This document shows positions 34,972 through 42,703 of a stretch of 64,000 nt of DNA, piece after piece. The stretch's first letter is position 1. Each line of letters starts with the position of its first letter. This DNA is from Streptomyces luteolus (GTDB lineage Bacteria > Actinomycetota > Actinomycetes > Streptomycetales > Streptomycetaceae). A program made the position numbers and the translations under genes. The notes under the pieces were generated by a model, which saw nothing but the letters and a program-made list of their open reading frames with translations, was not told the origin of the DNA and made no database searches. Location of the stretch: positions 124,001 through 188,000 of the forward strand of contig NZ_JASCIS010000004.1 in the NCBI RefSeq assembly GCF_029968015.1, in the 5' to 3' direction.

Positions 34972-34981
34972 CCGTACTCAG
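34972..34981 (-). promoter_or_regulatory. CTGAGTACGG motif upstream of 34253-34930
   Basis: On the minus strand CTGAGTACGG followed by CAGCTCATGCGG, 42 bases from the start codon. Matching motifs occur at 35469 and 36556 with nearly the same spacing. Confidence 0.5.
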
Positions 34982-35024
34982 ACCGCCACTCAACGCATTC
35001 GAGCCGCCATTGGCCAGATACCTC

Positions 35025-35426
35025 TCATGCCGGAATCTGCCCCAGCACCATGATCACGCAGAGCAGCGCTCCGATAGTGAGAGCGCCGATGCGGCCCACC
35101 CGAGGGCCACCGCGGGGCACCATGAGACCAATGACGGTCATCACCGTGACTGCCGGAACCACGAACAGCGCGACCACCGAGATCACTTCGTCAAACCGCG
35201 CCGAACGAAGCCCGTCCTGACAGCCGCTGGGCGCTCCGGACCCGCATGCGAGCGCCAGGATCGGCCCGAGCGCCGCCACTACGGTCCCGAGGAAAATGAT
35301 CAGGCCGGCCAAGAACGCGCGCCAGAGACACTCAGCAAGCACCGCGCGGATTCGGCCTCGCGCTCCGCCCTGGCCACTGAGATCCACCAAGTCATCTGTG
35401 CCCGATGCGCTGTCGAGATTCATCAT
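35025..35426 (-). CDS. membrane protein, paralogue of 36135-36512
   Basis: 133 residues from ATG 35426, chosen because the upstream CTGAGTACGG then lies 43 bases away as in the sister genes; an ATG at 35462 would sit only 7 bases from it. TM segments AFLAGLIIFLGTVVAALGPILALA, VISVVALFVVPAVTVMTVIGL and RIGALTIGALLCVIMVLG. The stretch CQDGLRSARF then VVPAVTVMT aligns with CQDGVRTLRF then VVPVVTLVT of 36135-36512, so the two are paralogues. Function unknown. Confidence 0.72.
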   Translation of the reverse strand: MMNLDSASGTDDLVDLSGQGGARGRIRAVLAECLWRAFLAGLIIFLGTVVAALGPILALACGSGAPSGCQDGLRSARFDEVISVVALFVVPAVTVMTVIGLMVPRGGPRVGRIGALTIGALLCVIMVLGQIPA

Positions 35427-35468
35427 GTTTTGGAGGCTACGAAGCCGCTCCTCCAGCCACATCCGTTC

Positions 35469-35478
35469 CCGTACTCAG
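35469..35478 (-). promoter_or_regulatory. CTGAGTACGG motif upstream of 35025-35426
   Basis: Minus-strand CTGAGTACGG followed by GAACGGATGTGG. It overlaps the stop codon (35475-35477) of the preceding leftward gene, so this promoter would lie at the end of that gene. Confidence 0.5.
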
Positions 35479-36074
35479 GGCCCCTTGTAGCTCCAGTCCA
35501 TTTCCGGACCCGTACTGCCTCCAGGTCGAACCGAGCCGGACAGCGCCGCAGTCGCGACTCGCTCGCGCCGTGCCTCTCCGGCGATGAGGGTAAAGAGGGC
35601 CGCACCGGCGAAGAGAGTTCCAGGGACGGCCAGCACGTCCCGCTGGCTCTCCACGCGCAGCTTCTCGTACTCGCTCGGCGAGACCTCGACCCGAGCGCGC
35701 TCACTGAAAGTCGAAACAAGTACGTAGTACCGACCGTCCACGACTTCAGGGGAGCCCCGGCCAGGCGAGGCGATGAAGGTGAGGACTCCCAACCCGAAGC
35801 CCACGGCCAGCAGCGCACCCAGCGCCCACTGCACCTTGTTCGGAAGCTGCCGGAACAGCCGCCGAGTCTCACTCTTGTCGAGTCCTCCAGCGAGGAGGCC
35901 ACGGAACATGGCGGCACCGAACAGCAGGAACAGCACTGCCGCGATCCCCGCCACAAACCACTTTGACTCCGGCAGCACGAGCGGAATCGGCAAGAACGTC
36001 AGGAGAGCAAGCGCCAACAGCACCACACTGCACCCGGCCGCAATCCCGGCATGCCACTTGAAACTGCGCCCCAT
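35475..36074 (-). CDS. membrane protein with extracellular loop domain
   Basis: 199 residues from ATG 36074 (GAGGGTGGGAG upstream; a GTG three codons earlier is less likely). TM helices: IAAGCSVVLLALALLTFLPIPLVL, WFVAGIAAVLFLLFGAAMF and WALGALLAVGFGLGVLTFIA. A loop of about 55 residues with strands (GRYYVLVSTFSERARVEVSPSEYEKLR) is followed by a fourth helix (VLAVPGTLFAGAALFTLIAG). It sits between two paralogous membrane proteins. No family recognised. Confidence 0.7.
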   Translation of the reverse strand: MGRSFKWHAGIAAGCSVVLLALALLTFLPIPLVLPESKWFVAGIAAVLFLLFGAAMFRGLLAGGLDKSETRRLFRQLPNKVQWALGALLAVGFGLGVLTFIASPGRGSPEVVDGRYYVLVSTFSERARVEVSPSEYEKLRVESQRDVLAVPGTLFAGAALFTLIAGEARRERVATAALSGSVRPGGSTGPEMDWSYKGP

Positions 36075-36094
36075 AACTCCCACCCTCTACGTTT

Positions 36095-36137
36095 CGCCCT
36101 GTCCGCCCTGTCCGCCCTGTCCGCCCTGTCCGCCCTA
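36095..36137. repeat. short tandem repeat CTGTCCGCC x4
   Basis: Four full copies of the 9-mer CTGTCCGCC plus a partial one, placed between the start of one leftward gene and the stop codon (36135-36137) of the next. Likely slippage-prone spacer; no function seen. Confidence 0.7.
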
Positions 36138-36512
36138 CGCGGCATGCCCGAGAGCCACCATCACGAAGAACAGCGCCCCCAGGATCGCCAACCCGATCAC
36201 TCCCGCCTTGACCCCGTCGTCAGGCGCCAGGAACGCAACGGCCGTCACCAGGGTGACCACCGGCACCACGTAATCGGACAGGATCTCGATCGCGCCGCCG
36301 AAACGAAGGGTGCGGACACCGTCCTGACAGCTGTCGCACGCGATGGCCAGGAGCGGCCCGAAGAGCTTCACGGCGAAGCCGAAGCCCAGAGTGAACAAGA
36401 CCAGCATGACTCGGACGACCGTGTCCCCCGGCCCCCCGGTCGGCCACTCGGCCTCACCGGTTCCGAAACGGTCAGCGCCTTCCGTCTTCGGAGAGTTCTC
36501 TTCGCTCGTCAT
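36135..36512 (-). CDS. membrane protein, paralogue of 35025-35426
   Basis: 125 residues from ATG 36512. Hydrophilic N-terminus (about 30 residues), then TM helices VVRVMLVLFTLGFGFAVKLFGPLL, ILSDYVVPVVTLVTAVAFLA and GVIGLAILGALFFVMVALG. The DSCQDGVRTLRF segment is shared with 35025-35426. CTGAGTACG lies 44 bases upstream. The duplication flanks the unrelated membrane protein 35475-36074. Confidence 0.72.
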   Translation of the reverse strand: MTSEENSPKTEGADRFGTGEAEWPTGGPGDTVVRVMLVLFTLGFGFAVKLFGPLLAIACDSCQDGVRTLRFGGAIEILSDYVVPVVTLVTAVAFLAPDDGVKAGVIGLAILGALFFVMVALGHAA

Positions 36513-36555
36513 GGCACCGACGCTAGGCATCCGTCGGACAGTCGACATCCGCTGT

Positions 36556-36564
36556 CGTACTCAG
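36556..36564 (-). promoter_or_regulatory. CTGAGTACG motif upstream of 36135-36512
   Basis: Minus-strand CTGAGTACG followed by ACAGCGGATGTCG, 44 bases before ATG 36512. Compared with 35469 the similarity continues over about 20 bases (CGGATGT), which could reflect the gene duplication as well as regulation. Confidence 0.5.
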
Positions 36565-36784
36565 AACCCACGTAGTGCAGGCCCCGTGAGGCAGGCCAAC
36601 CTCCTTCCGCGGCAGCTCACTTACGAGATCTCGGCTCTTGATACCCGGTCGTGCCGACCCGGGCTCAGTCCCGTCGTCTGCCGGGCGTCGCATCCGATCA
36701 GGTGGCGGCGCCTCTCCGGACGGTGTGCCCTCACTCTGCCAGCTGGCTTCGGACTACGTTCACAGCCAGCGAAAGGAGGAAGGG

Positions 36785-37177
36785 ATGACGGATCACCCGC
36801 ACATCGGTGTGTTCCAGCGAGCGATGGCGGCCTTCTCAGCCGACGACATGGACGCGCTGGCGGAGGTCTTCGACCCCGATGTCGCATGGCACTTGGGAGG
36901 CCAGGGGCCGCTGTCGGGGGACTACCAGGGTCGCGAAGCCACGTTCGAGATGTTCGCCCGGGACTTCGAGCTGTCAGGTGGCACGTACCGCCCGCAGCTC
37001 CACGATGTTCTCGCAAACGATGCGCATACGGTCGCGCTGCTCCATGCCACGGCGTCGCGGGCGGGTAAGGAGCTCGATATGGACTATGCCATCGTCTTCC
37101 ACATCAGCGACGGCAAGATCGTCGAAGGTTGGGAGCTTTGGGCGGATCAAGCGGCATACGACGAGTTCTGGTCGTAG
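36785..37177 (+). CDS. SnoaL-like (NTF2-fold) protein
   Basis: 130 residues. Classic SnoaL opening: HIGVFQRAMAAFSADDMDALAEVFDPDVAWHLGGQGPLSG, then YQGREATFEMFARDF, strands HTVALLHATASRAGKELD and YAIVFHISDGKIVEGWELWADQAAYDEFW. Many such proteins are polyketide cyclases or isomerases, but also orphan proteins; no catalytic claim is made. ATG 36785 follows GAAAGGAGGAAGGG, a strong ribosome site. Not a phage structural gene; probably cargo. Confidence 0.85.
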   Translation: MTDHPHIGVFQRAMAAFSADDMDALAEVFDPDVAWHLGGQGPLSGDYQGREATFEMFARDFELSGGTYRPQLHDVLANDAHTVALLHATASRAGKELDMDYAIVFHISDGKIVEGWELWADQAAYDEFWS

Positions 37178-37392
37178 TGGCCGTCAGGAGCCGGAGACAA
37201 CGTGCCGAACCGGTCCCCAACCCTCAAGCCGGGACGGCCGAACATCGATAGCTGACATCGTCGTTAGACTCCACCACCAGCGAGTGACCCTCCACCCGCC
37301 CTGCGAAGAGCGCTAGCCCACCGAGGGACCGCACCCGGACCACCCCGGCCGCGGCCAACTGCCCACCGGGCACCGGTTGAAGGCATGAGCAG

Positions 37393-38673
37393 GTGGCTAC
37401 TCCCCTCTCCGCGGACAAGTTCCTGTCCGCCCTCAAGAACGCGCGCCTCGGCGTCGTAGAGCACGGCAATTGGCGCACCCACAACCGCAACACCCACGGC
37501 AACTGGGGCCCCATGAACGGGGTGATGATCCACCACACCGGTGGCTACTCCTCCGAGGACGACATGGTCGAGCTGTGCCGCAACGGCTACAACGACCTGC
37601 CCGGGCCCCTCTGCCACGGAGTCATCGACCGCTCTGGCACCGTCCACCTCGTCGGGTACGGACGGGCCAACCACGCCGGCATGGGCGACACCGACGTCCT
37701 CCTCGCCGTCATGGCGGAGAAGGAGAACCTCCCGACCGACAACGAGCCCGACGCAGACGGCAATCGGCACTTCTACGGCTTCGAGTGCATCAACTCCGGC
37801 CGCGGCCAGAACTGGCCTGCAGCTCAAGTCGACGCGATGGCACGCGCGGCTGCCGCGATCTGTAAGGCACACGGCTGGAACGAACACAGTGTGATCGGCC
37901 ACAAGGAGTGGAAGCCCGGCAAGTCCGACCCGTACGGAATCGACATGGACGACTTTCGGGCCCGGGTCGCCAAGGAGCTCAAGTCGAGAGCAGGCGGGCC
38001 ACGCGATCCGGGCATGCCAGACCAGAAACCGAGGTCGAAACCGAGGTCGAAGCCGAGGCCGAGGCCGAACGAGCCGAGCTCGGAACCCGAGAAGCCGAAG
38101 GAACCCGCAGACGCCTCGGAGTCAAAGTACGCAGCCTTCCCCGGAGCCGGCCACTTCCGCAACGGCCACTCCTCCGACCTCATCGCGGCCCTGGGCGAGC
38201 GCCTGGTCGTCAAAGGCTGCGACACCTTCCCCCACGGTCCGGGCTCGACATGGAGTGACGATCACCGCCGCTCGTACGCCGCCTGGCAACTCAAGTGCGG
38301 TCACAGCGGATCAGGTGCTGGCGGCCTTCCTGATCAGTCCAGTTGGACCAAACTCCGCGTCCCCAACCCCAAGCGCCGCGCCGCCTCGGACCCCGGCTCC
38401 AGCACACGGAAGGGCCAGCCCGACACCATGCCCCAGACCCTCGCGGACGTCGCCGAACGAACCCTCGCCACGTACGTCGAGACATTCATCGGCCTGATCG
38501 CCGCCTCGCACACCACCGACCTCGTGGACCTGTCCACCTGGCAGTCGGCCGCAGTCGCCGCCATGCCGGCCGCGCTCGCCGCCTTCAAGGCGTCACTCGG
38601 GACCGTGCTCGGCCGCTGGGGCACTGGCTCATGGCTGTCCAGGAAGGCCGACCCGGCGAGCGCCGCCGAATAG
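37393..38673 (+). CDS. endolysin: N-acetylmuramoyl-L-alanine amidase + peptidoglycan-binding + r1t-like holin domain
   Basis: 426 residues, three modules. Residues about 5-200: Amidase_2/PGRP-type amidase, with zinc ligands in VMIHHTGGYSS and HKEWKPGKSDPYGID. A Lys/Pro/Arg linker with PRSK repeats follows. About 240-325: a peptidoglycan-binding domain (FPGAGHFRNGHSSDLIAALGERLV ... YAAWQLKCG). About 346-426: a segment with two hydrophobic helices (ERTLATYVETFIGLIAAS and WQSAAVAAMPAALAAFKASL) that matches r1t-type holins, normally a separate gene. An in-frame ATG at 38428 with GGAAGGG upstream could start a separate holin. Confidence 0.85.
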   Translation: MATPLSADKFLSALKNARLGVVEHGNWRTHNRNTHGNWGPMNGVMIHHTGGYSSEDDMVELCRNGYNDLPGPLCHGVIDRSGTVHLVGYGRANHAGMGDTDVLLAVMAEKENLPTDNEPDADGNRHFYGFECINSGRGQNWPAAQVDAMARAAAAICKAHGWNEHSVIGHKEWKPGKSDPYGIDMDDFRARVAKELKSRAGGPRDPGMPDQKPRSKPRSKPRPRPNEPSSEPEKPKEPADASESKYAAFPGAGHFRNGHSSDLIAALGERLVVKGCDTFPHGPGSTWSDDHRRSYAAWQLKCGHSGSGAGGLPDQSSWTKLRVPNPKRRAASDPGSSTRKGQPDTMPQTLADVAERTLATYVETFIGLIAASHTTDLVDLSTWQSAAVAAMPAALAAFKASLGTVLGRWGTGSWLSRKADPASAAE

Positions 38674-38708
38674 CGGCCCGCGAGCAGAAGGCAGAAGGAG
38701 GAGGCAGC

Positions 38709-38954
38709 GTGCCGGATGGAGAAGTCGCCCTAGCTCTGGCTGAGTTGCGACGTTCCCTGGAGCTCGGGCTCACCCGGATCGACGGCCAACTCGCGCTGCT
38801 CGTGCAGCGCTCCGACCAAACCGACAAGGAACTCGCGGACCTTCAGGACCGAGTGGCGTCCCTGGAGCGGACTCGCTGGCCGCTCCCCACCATCGCCGCG
38901 CTGGCCGCTGTCGCCTCGGTCGTCGTCGTGCTGGTGCGAGGCCTGGGGGAGTAG
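38709..38954 (+). CDS. small phage protein: coiled coil plus C-terminal TM helix
   Basis: 81 residues. A heptad-patterned helix (LAELRRSLELGLTRIDGQLALLVQRSDQTDKELADLQDRVASLERT) leads to one TM helix (TIAALAAVASVVVVLVRGLG). This DUF2746-like shape is common in actinophage lysis cassettes. GTG start 35 bases after the endolysin. Possibly a second holin component or a spanin-like protein for an actinobacterial envelope. Confidence 0.7.
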   Translation: MPDGEVALALAELRRSLELGLTRIDGQLALLVQRSDQTDKELADLQDRVASLERTRWPLPTIAALAAVASVVVVLVRGLGE

Positions 38955-39002
38955 GGGAGTGGACGGGCCCACCCCCGGGTCACTACCGGCGCCGGACATG
39001 AC

Positions 39003-39043
39003 GGCGCCCCGGACCAGAGTGCGAGTCAGAATCCCGGGGCGCC
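39003..39043 (+). terminator. terminator hairpin after the lysis cassette
   Basis: GGCGCCCCGG (39003-39012) and CCGGGGCGCC (39034-39043) form a perfect 10-bp stem with a 21-base loop, 48 bases after the last lysis gene. Confidence 0.7.
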
Positions 39044-39139
39044 ACTTCCACAAAGGAAAGAGGACGCCAGGGTAGGTGAGCACTCTGGAGTTCATCAACT
39101 GCCGGACATGCGAACGGTCTGGAACTACGTTGATCGCTC

Positions 39140-39517
39140 ATGTCGACCGAAGAGCGCTTCGCTGCCGTGTGCCGGGCGGCTCAGCAGAACGTCAAGGCGT
39201 CTCTGGATCTGATCTCCGCAACGGCGTCGCACACTTGGCGCTGCCGCAGAACGGAGCCAAGGCCGACGAAGGGCGGCTACGGCTGGTACAACGACGCGAA
39301 GAAACAGAAGACCGTCCAGAACGGTCACGCCCGCGGAGTGACCGCACTCTTCCTGCAGCTCATCGACAGCAGCATCGCCGCCATCGCGCGAGACAAGGGC
39401 TGGGACCAGCCGCACCGCCTTCCCGCCGGCTGGTTCCGGGCGACCGCACCTGCGGGCGACAGCCGGTATCCCAACATCGCATTCTGGGGCGGGCAGGACC
39501 TGCACCGCGTCAGCTGA
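39140..39517 (+). CDS. hypothetical protein
   Basis: 125 residues, basic, with Trp/Gly-rich segments (GGYGWYNDAKKQK, PHRLPAGWFRATAPAGDSRYPNIAFWGG). A helix in the middle (VTALFLQLIDSSIAAIAR). No domain recognised and no signal peptide. It stands alone between the lysis terminator and the regulator at 39618. Coding nature is supported by codon bias. Confidence 0.6.
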   Translation: MSTEERFAAVCRAAQQNVKASLDLISATASHTWRCRRTEPRPTKGGYGWYNDAKKQKTVQNGHARGVTALFLQLIDSSIAAIARDKGWDQPHRLPAGWFRATAPAGDSRYPNIAFWGGQDLHRVS

Positions 39518-39552
39518 TGCCCCTGAAGGACTCTGCAGCCCCTCACCCAACT

Positions 39553-39572
39553 AAGCTTGACGCGTCAAGCTT
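39553..39572. promoter_or_regulatory. perfect 20-bp palindromic operator AAGCTTGACGCGTCAAGCTT
   Basis: A fully symmetrical 20-mer, 45 bases before the ATG of the tandem-HTH regulator. TTGACG inside it (39557-39562) can serve as a -35 box with TATGTG (39579-39584) as a poor -10 at 16-base spacing. Binding here would block the promoter, so autoregulation is likely. Confidence 0.75.
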
Positions 39573-39617
39573 TCTGTATATGTGAGATGCGCCGTCTGGA
39601 GAGGTCGTGAGGCCGTT

Positions 39618-40268
39618 ATGGCAGCAGGAGCGTTCCCCTACCTGCTGGGGCACTCGGAGATCGCGTTCCTCTACGGCGTGGAACGGCAGACGTCCCAGCT
39701 GTGGCGGACGCGCGGGGTTCTGCCCGAACCTGACTTCGTCGTCTCCGGCAATCCGTACTGGTTTCTCCCCACCGTGCTCGGCCTCGCCGAGCCGCACGTC
39801 CGCGAGGCCGACAAGGAGCGTCTCAAGGCGTTCAAGGCCGAGCGGCGCGGCTGGTGCGTCGTGGACAAGGTCGAAGCGATGCCGCCGGTCATCGGTCTGA
39901 AGGAGATTCCCTGGCTGTTCGGGAAGAAGTACGGCGACATCTACCAGTGGCGGACGCGCAACAGCTTCGCCGAGGAGGATGCCGTCGTCTCCGGTTCGCC
40001 GCTGTGGCTGCTCGACACGGTCCTGTCGGATGCCGAGGAGCGCAGTCGGACCGTACTGCCGGAGGCCGTTGAGCGCGTTCGTGCCGGAGAGCGGGAAGGT
40101 CTCAAGCCGCGGGGCCGCAAGAAAAGCACCGAGTCCAAGCCGGAGCCTCCTGCCCTGCCGCCCACCCGGAGCTACAAGCCGGACGAGGCGGACCTCGACG
40201 AGGTCACCGCCTTCATCAAGGAGATCTGGGCGGCCGGCCTGACCGTCTCGGTGCGCGCCAAGCGCTGA
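39618..40268 (+). CDS. DNA-binding regulator with duplicated helix-turn-helix domain
   Basis: 216 residues. Residues 12-56 and 94-138 are internal copies offset by exactly 82 residues, sharing EI--L-G, WRTR, VVSG-P-W and TVL. Each looks like a small MerR/excisionase-type winged HTH. The C-terminal ~75 residues are basic then acidic and probably flexible. Two DNA-reading heads in one chain fit the two half-sites of the palindrome 45 bases upstream. It could be a phage repressor, excisionase-like factor or partitioning protein. ATG 39618 was preferred over ATG 39582. Confidence 0.78.
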   Translation: MAAGAFPYLLGHSEIAFLYGVERQTSQLWRTRGVLPEPDFVVSGNPYWFLPTVLGLAEPHVREADKERLKAFKAERRGWCVVDKVEAMPPVIGLKEIPWLFGKKYGDIYQWRTRNSFAEEDAVVSGSPLWLLDTVLSDAEERSRTVLPEAVERVRAGEREGLKPRGRKKSTESKPEPPALPPTRSYKPDEADLDEVTAFIKEIWAAGLTVSVRAKR

Positions 40269-40288
40269 CGCCGACAGCTCCGCGCTGG

Positions 40289-40326
40289 CCGCCCTGGGGA
40301 TGTGTGCCGCTACATCCCCAGGGCGG
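40289..40326. terminator. strong terminator hairpin between converging genes
   Basis: CCGCCCTGGGGATGT (40289-40303) pairs perfectly with ACATCCCCAGGGCGG (40312-40326) over an 8-base loop. It follows the regulator by 20 bases and precedes the stop of the small leftward gene, so it serves both strands. Confidence 0.85.
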
Positions 40327-40330
40327 TGCT

Positions 40331-40510
40331 CTATCTCCTTCGTACGGGGAGCACTTGAGCGAAGGCCCGTAAGACCGCTGGGCGTTCTTCGGGCGCGGTG
40401 CCCCGTACGACGATGGCGAGGGCGATCAGGAACGTGGCGGCGAGCACGATGACGACCGCCAGCAGAGTCTGGGGTAGGGCGGTGGCGAACCGCACGAGGG
40501 TGATGGTCAT
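40331..40510 (-). CDS. small membrane protein (59 residues)
   Basis: The ATG at 40510 is preceded by GGAGGATTCCC, a near-perfect ribosome site. The product has one long TM helix (TLLAVVIVLAATFLIALAIVV) and a basic C-terminus (VLRAFAQVLPVRRR). It is convergent with the regulator gene across the hairpin at 40289. Small leftward membrane proteins of this kind are often found beside phage or plasmid regulators; function unknown. Confidence 0.68.
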   Translation of the reverse strand: MTITLVRFATALPQTLLAVVIVLAATFLIALAIVVRGTAPEERPAVLRAFAQVLPVRRR

Positions 40511-41239
40511 GGGAATCCTCCGATGGCGAGCGGCAGTTGACAGGACAACGTCCGGTGGCCGGAAGGCCGGGATGCCAGCGGAGACAGACGGCCGTCGAGC
40601 GGCACGCGCGTCTGAGCAAATGAGATGCGGCCCTGACCCCTGCTGCTGCCGCTGCTGCGGCGCGTGCAGGGGCGAATCCGTGGCTGTTCCCGGCTGGCCT
40701 CGCGCTACTTATCGGGGGCGGCAGAGCAGTTCATGAGCTGGCGATACGCGGTCATGTCCACCCTCCCTCAAGCCGGGTTCCCACGACGGACCAGGTGGCG
40801 CCGGGCGGCGCCTTCTGCGTCCACCGTGCCCCATGGCTACGCGAATGCGCCAGCAGTAACTGCGCCTGGGAACAGCGAAGTTGAGCCATTCAGGCCTGCC
40901 TCTACCAGACTTGCCCCACTCAGCCAGTGCGTCGATCCGACCCTGGCCGCGTCCGAGATCGCGGCTTACAGTGTGACCTCTGCATCCGTGTAGACGGTGC
41001 TTGATCTGGTGGGGGATGGATGGTCGTGGATCGCCAAGAAGGGTCCGCCTCGAAAGGGGTGGGCGGCGGCGCCAGCGGTGGTGATCTGCCGCACCCGGGG
41101 CGGCCGTCGACAGGCGAGGGGCTGGCTGTAGTCCACGCTTCACCGTGCGAGACGTCTGCGCGGCAAGCATCCCGAGGTGGCGGGTGCCTATGTGCTGCAG
41201 CTGCGCCGCAGCGCCACAAGCCGCCGCGCTAGAGACTCC
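40511..41239. other. long intergenic region upstream of the recT operon
   Basis: About 730 bases without a convincing gene. A leftward 16-codon frame (ATG near 40755, MTAYRQLMNCSAAPDK) has a strong ribosome site GGGAGGGTGGAC and may be a leader peptide or chance. The only long frames are Arg/Pro-rich and do not look like proteins. The region probably holds the divergent control region between the small leftward gene and recT. Confidence 0.5.
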
Positions 41240-41269
41240 TTGACGCTCGAAATGCTAGGCAAATAAAAT
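41240..41269 (+). promoter_or_regulatory. sigma70-type promoter for recT
   Basis: TTGACG (41240-41245), an 18-base spacer, and TAAAAT (41264-41269), followed by an AT-rich start region. Nearly consensus. The same layout (TTGACG, 18 bases, TAAAGT) occurs at 45603. Confidence 0.75.
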
Positions 41270-41295
41270 AATGTCAATGCCATTTGCTCTCTGCT

Positions 41296-41308
41296 TACGT
41301 GGAGACAG
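41296..41308 (+). promoter_or_regulatory. TACGTGGAGACAG motif in the recT leader
   Basis: An exact 13-mer found again at 45985-45997 before another early-region gene. It lies about 20 bases after the expected transcript start and 41 bases before the recT ATG. Possible operator, or RNA element in the leader. Confidence 0.45.
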
Positions 41309-41349
41309 ATGGCTGACCGATTGGTGTGAATCTCTTGACCGGAGGGGAC

Positions 41350-42621
41350 ATGGCGGAACCACCCGTCACCTGGCTCGCGATCCGCGATGACCAGAAGGCA
41401 TTCGAGGAACAGCAACTGCGCGCCCTACGCGCCGCGTTCCCGGACTTGGCCGAGGCTGCCCCGGCGCAACTGGGCATCTTCTTCCACTACTGCAAGGCGT
41501 CCGGGCTCGACCCGTTCGGGCGCCAGATCTACATGATCAAGCGGCGCTCACGCGGGGAGGTGCGGTGGACGATCCAGACAGGCATCGACGGCTACCGGCT
41601 CATCGCCCGCCGCGCCGCCGACCGGGCCGGACAGCCGCTCGCCTACGAGGACTTCGTCTGGTACGACGCCGAAGGCGGCGAGCACACCGTGTGGCTGCGG
41701 GACGAATCGCCGGCCGCCTGCAGGGTGGTCCTCTGGCGCGGAGACTCACGGTTTCCGGCGGTCGCGCACTGGCGCGAGTACGCACCCAAGGTGTGGGACT
41801 ACGAGTCCCAGGACTACAAAATCGGCGGCCTGTGGCCGCAGATGCCGGCGAGCCAGCTGAGCAAGGTCGCCGAAGCCCTGGCACTGCGGCGCGCCTGCCC
41901 GGCGGACCTGTCCGGGCTCCACGTGGACGAGGAGATGCACGCGGCGGACGCTGCCGAGACCCGCGAACGCGTCGAGGCGGCGGCTTCCCGGCTGCGTCGT
42001 TCCAACACTCCGGCGCCTGCCGATTCCTCGCGACACTTCACCAAGGAGCCCCAGACCGGGCAGCAGGATGCGCAAGAGGCCGATGTGGTCGACGCGGTAG
42101 TGGTCGATCAACCAGCCGCGCAATCGACTCAGCACGAAGCGCCCGAAGGTCGACCCGACGCAACTGTCGAGACCGCCGCCGCAGACGCGGCCGACAGGCC
42201 CGCGATGGACCCGTACCCGCTGCCACTCGCCCGCCAAGAGGTCGAGCACACCGCCGACATCCTGGGGATCACGTTTGGCGAGGTCAACGACATCTGTTTC
42301 GAGCTCAACGACATGTCCTACCAGGACGCCGGTGCAGAGCAGCTGAACGACCTCGCCCGCCTGTTGGCAGGCTCCGATGAACACCCCGGCTCGCCCCAAA
42401 TGGCCGCCCGCATCGCGGCGTTCCGCGAACAGCGCGACCAGGAGTCGAAGGAGAGCGAGCCGGGCCAACGGGCCACCAGGCGGGCAGCGGCGAAGAAGGC
42501 GTCGGCGACCAAGCGCCCCGCCACAAAGGCCTCATCCCGACCCGCAGCCACGGCAGCCGCCTCCAAGTCAGACGGCCGCCGGACCACGGCGCCGAAGGCC
42601 CCCGCGCGCAAGAAGTCGTAG
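41350..42621 (+). CDS. RecT/Bet-family single-strand annealing protein
   Basis: 423 residues. The annealing domain (about 1-200) is of lambda Bet type, with FHYCKASGLDPFGRQIYMIKR, a GIDGYRLIARR segment and a LSKVAEALALRRACP helix. The C-terminal ~200 residues are a long variable tail ending in Lys/Ala-rich repeats (RAAAKKASATKRPATKA), likely for protein-protein contact. ATG 41350 with GGAGGGGAC is preferred over GTG 41326. It pairs with the exonuclease gene 82 bases downstream to give a phage recombination module. Confidence 0.88.
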   Translation: MAEPPVTWLAIRDDQKAFEEQQLRALRAAFPDLAEAAPAQLGIFFHYCKASGLDPFGRQIYMIKRRSRGEVRWTIQTGIDGYRLIARRAADRAGQPLAYEDFVWYDAEGGEHTVWLRDESPAACRVVLWRGDSRFPAVAHWREYAPKVWDYESQDYKIGGLWPQMPASQLSKVAEALALRRACPADLSGLHVDEEMHAADAAETRERVEAAASRLRRSNTPAPADSSRHFTKEPQTGQQDAQEADVVDAVVVDQPAAQSTQHEAPEGRPDATVETAAADAADRPAMDPYPLPLARQEVEHTADILGITFGEVNDICFELNDMSYQDAGAEQLNDLARLLAGSDEHPGSPQMAARIAAFREQRDQESKESEPGQRATRRAAAKKASATKRPATKASSRPAATAAASKSDGRRTTAPKAPARKKS

Positions 42622-42703
42622 CCGCCCGGCGCCAGCTGCCAGCCACCACCTGTCCCGCCGCAGACGGGACGCCCCACCAACAAGCAGAGTGCGAGGACCC
42701 TGC

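Noticed and set aside
36095..36137. CTGTCCGCC tandem repeat as a regulatory array
   Set aside because: A simple 9-mer slippage repeat directly after a stop codon; no symmetry or other copies in the window.
40709..41170. Leftward 153-residue frame upstream of recT
   Set aside because: Arg/Pro-rich, no start context, no domain; typical non-coding high-GC frame.
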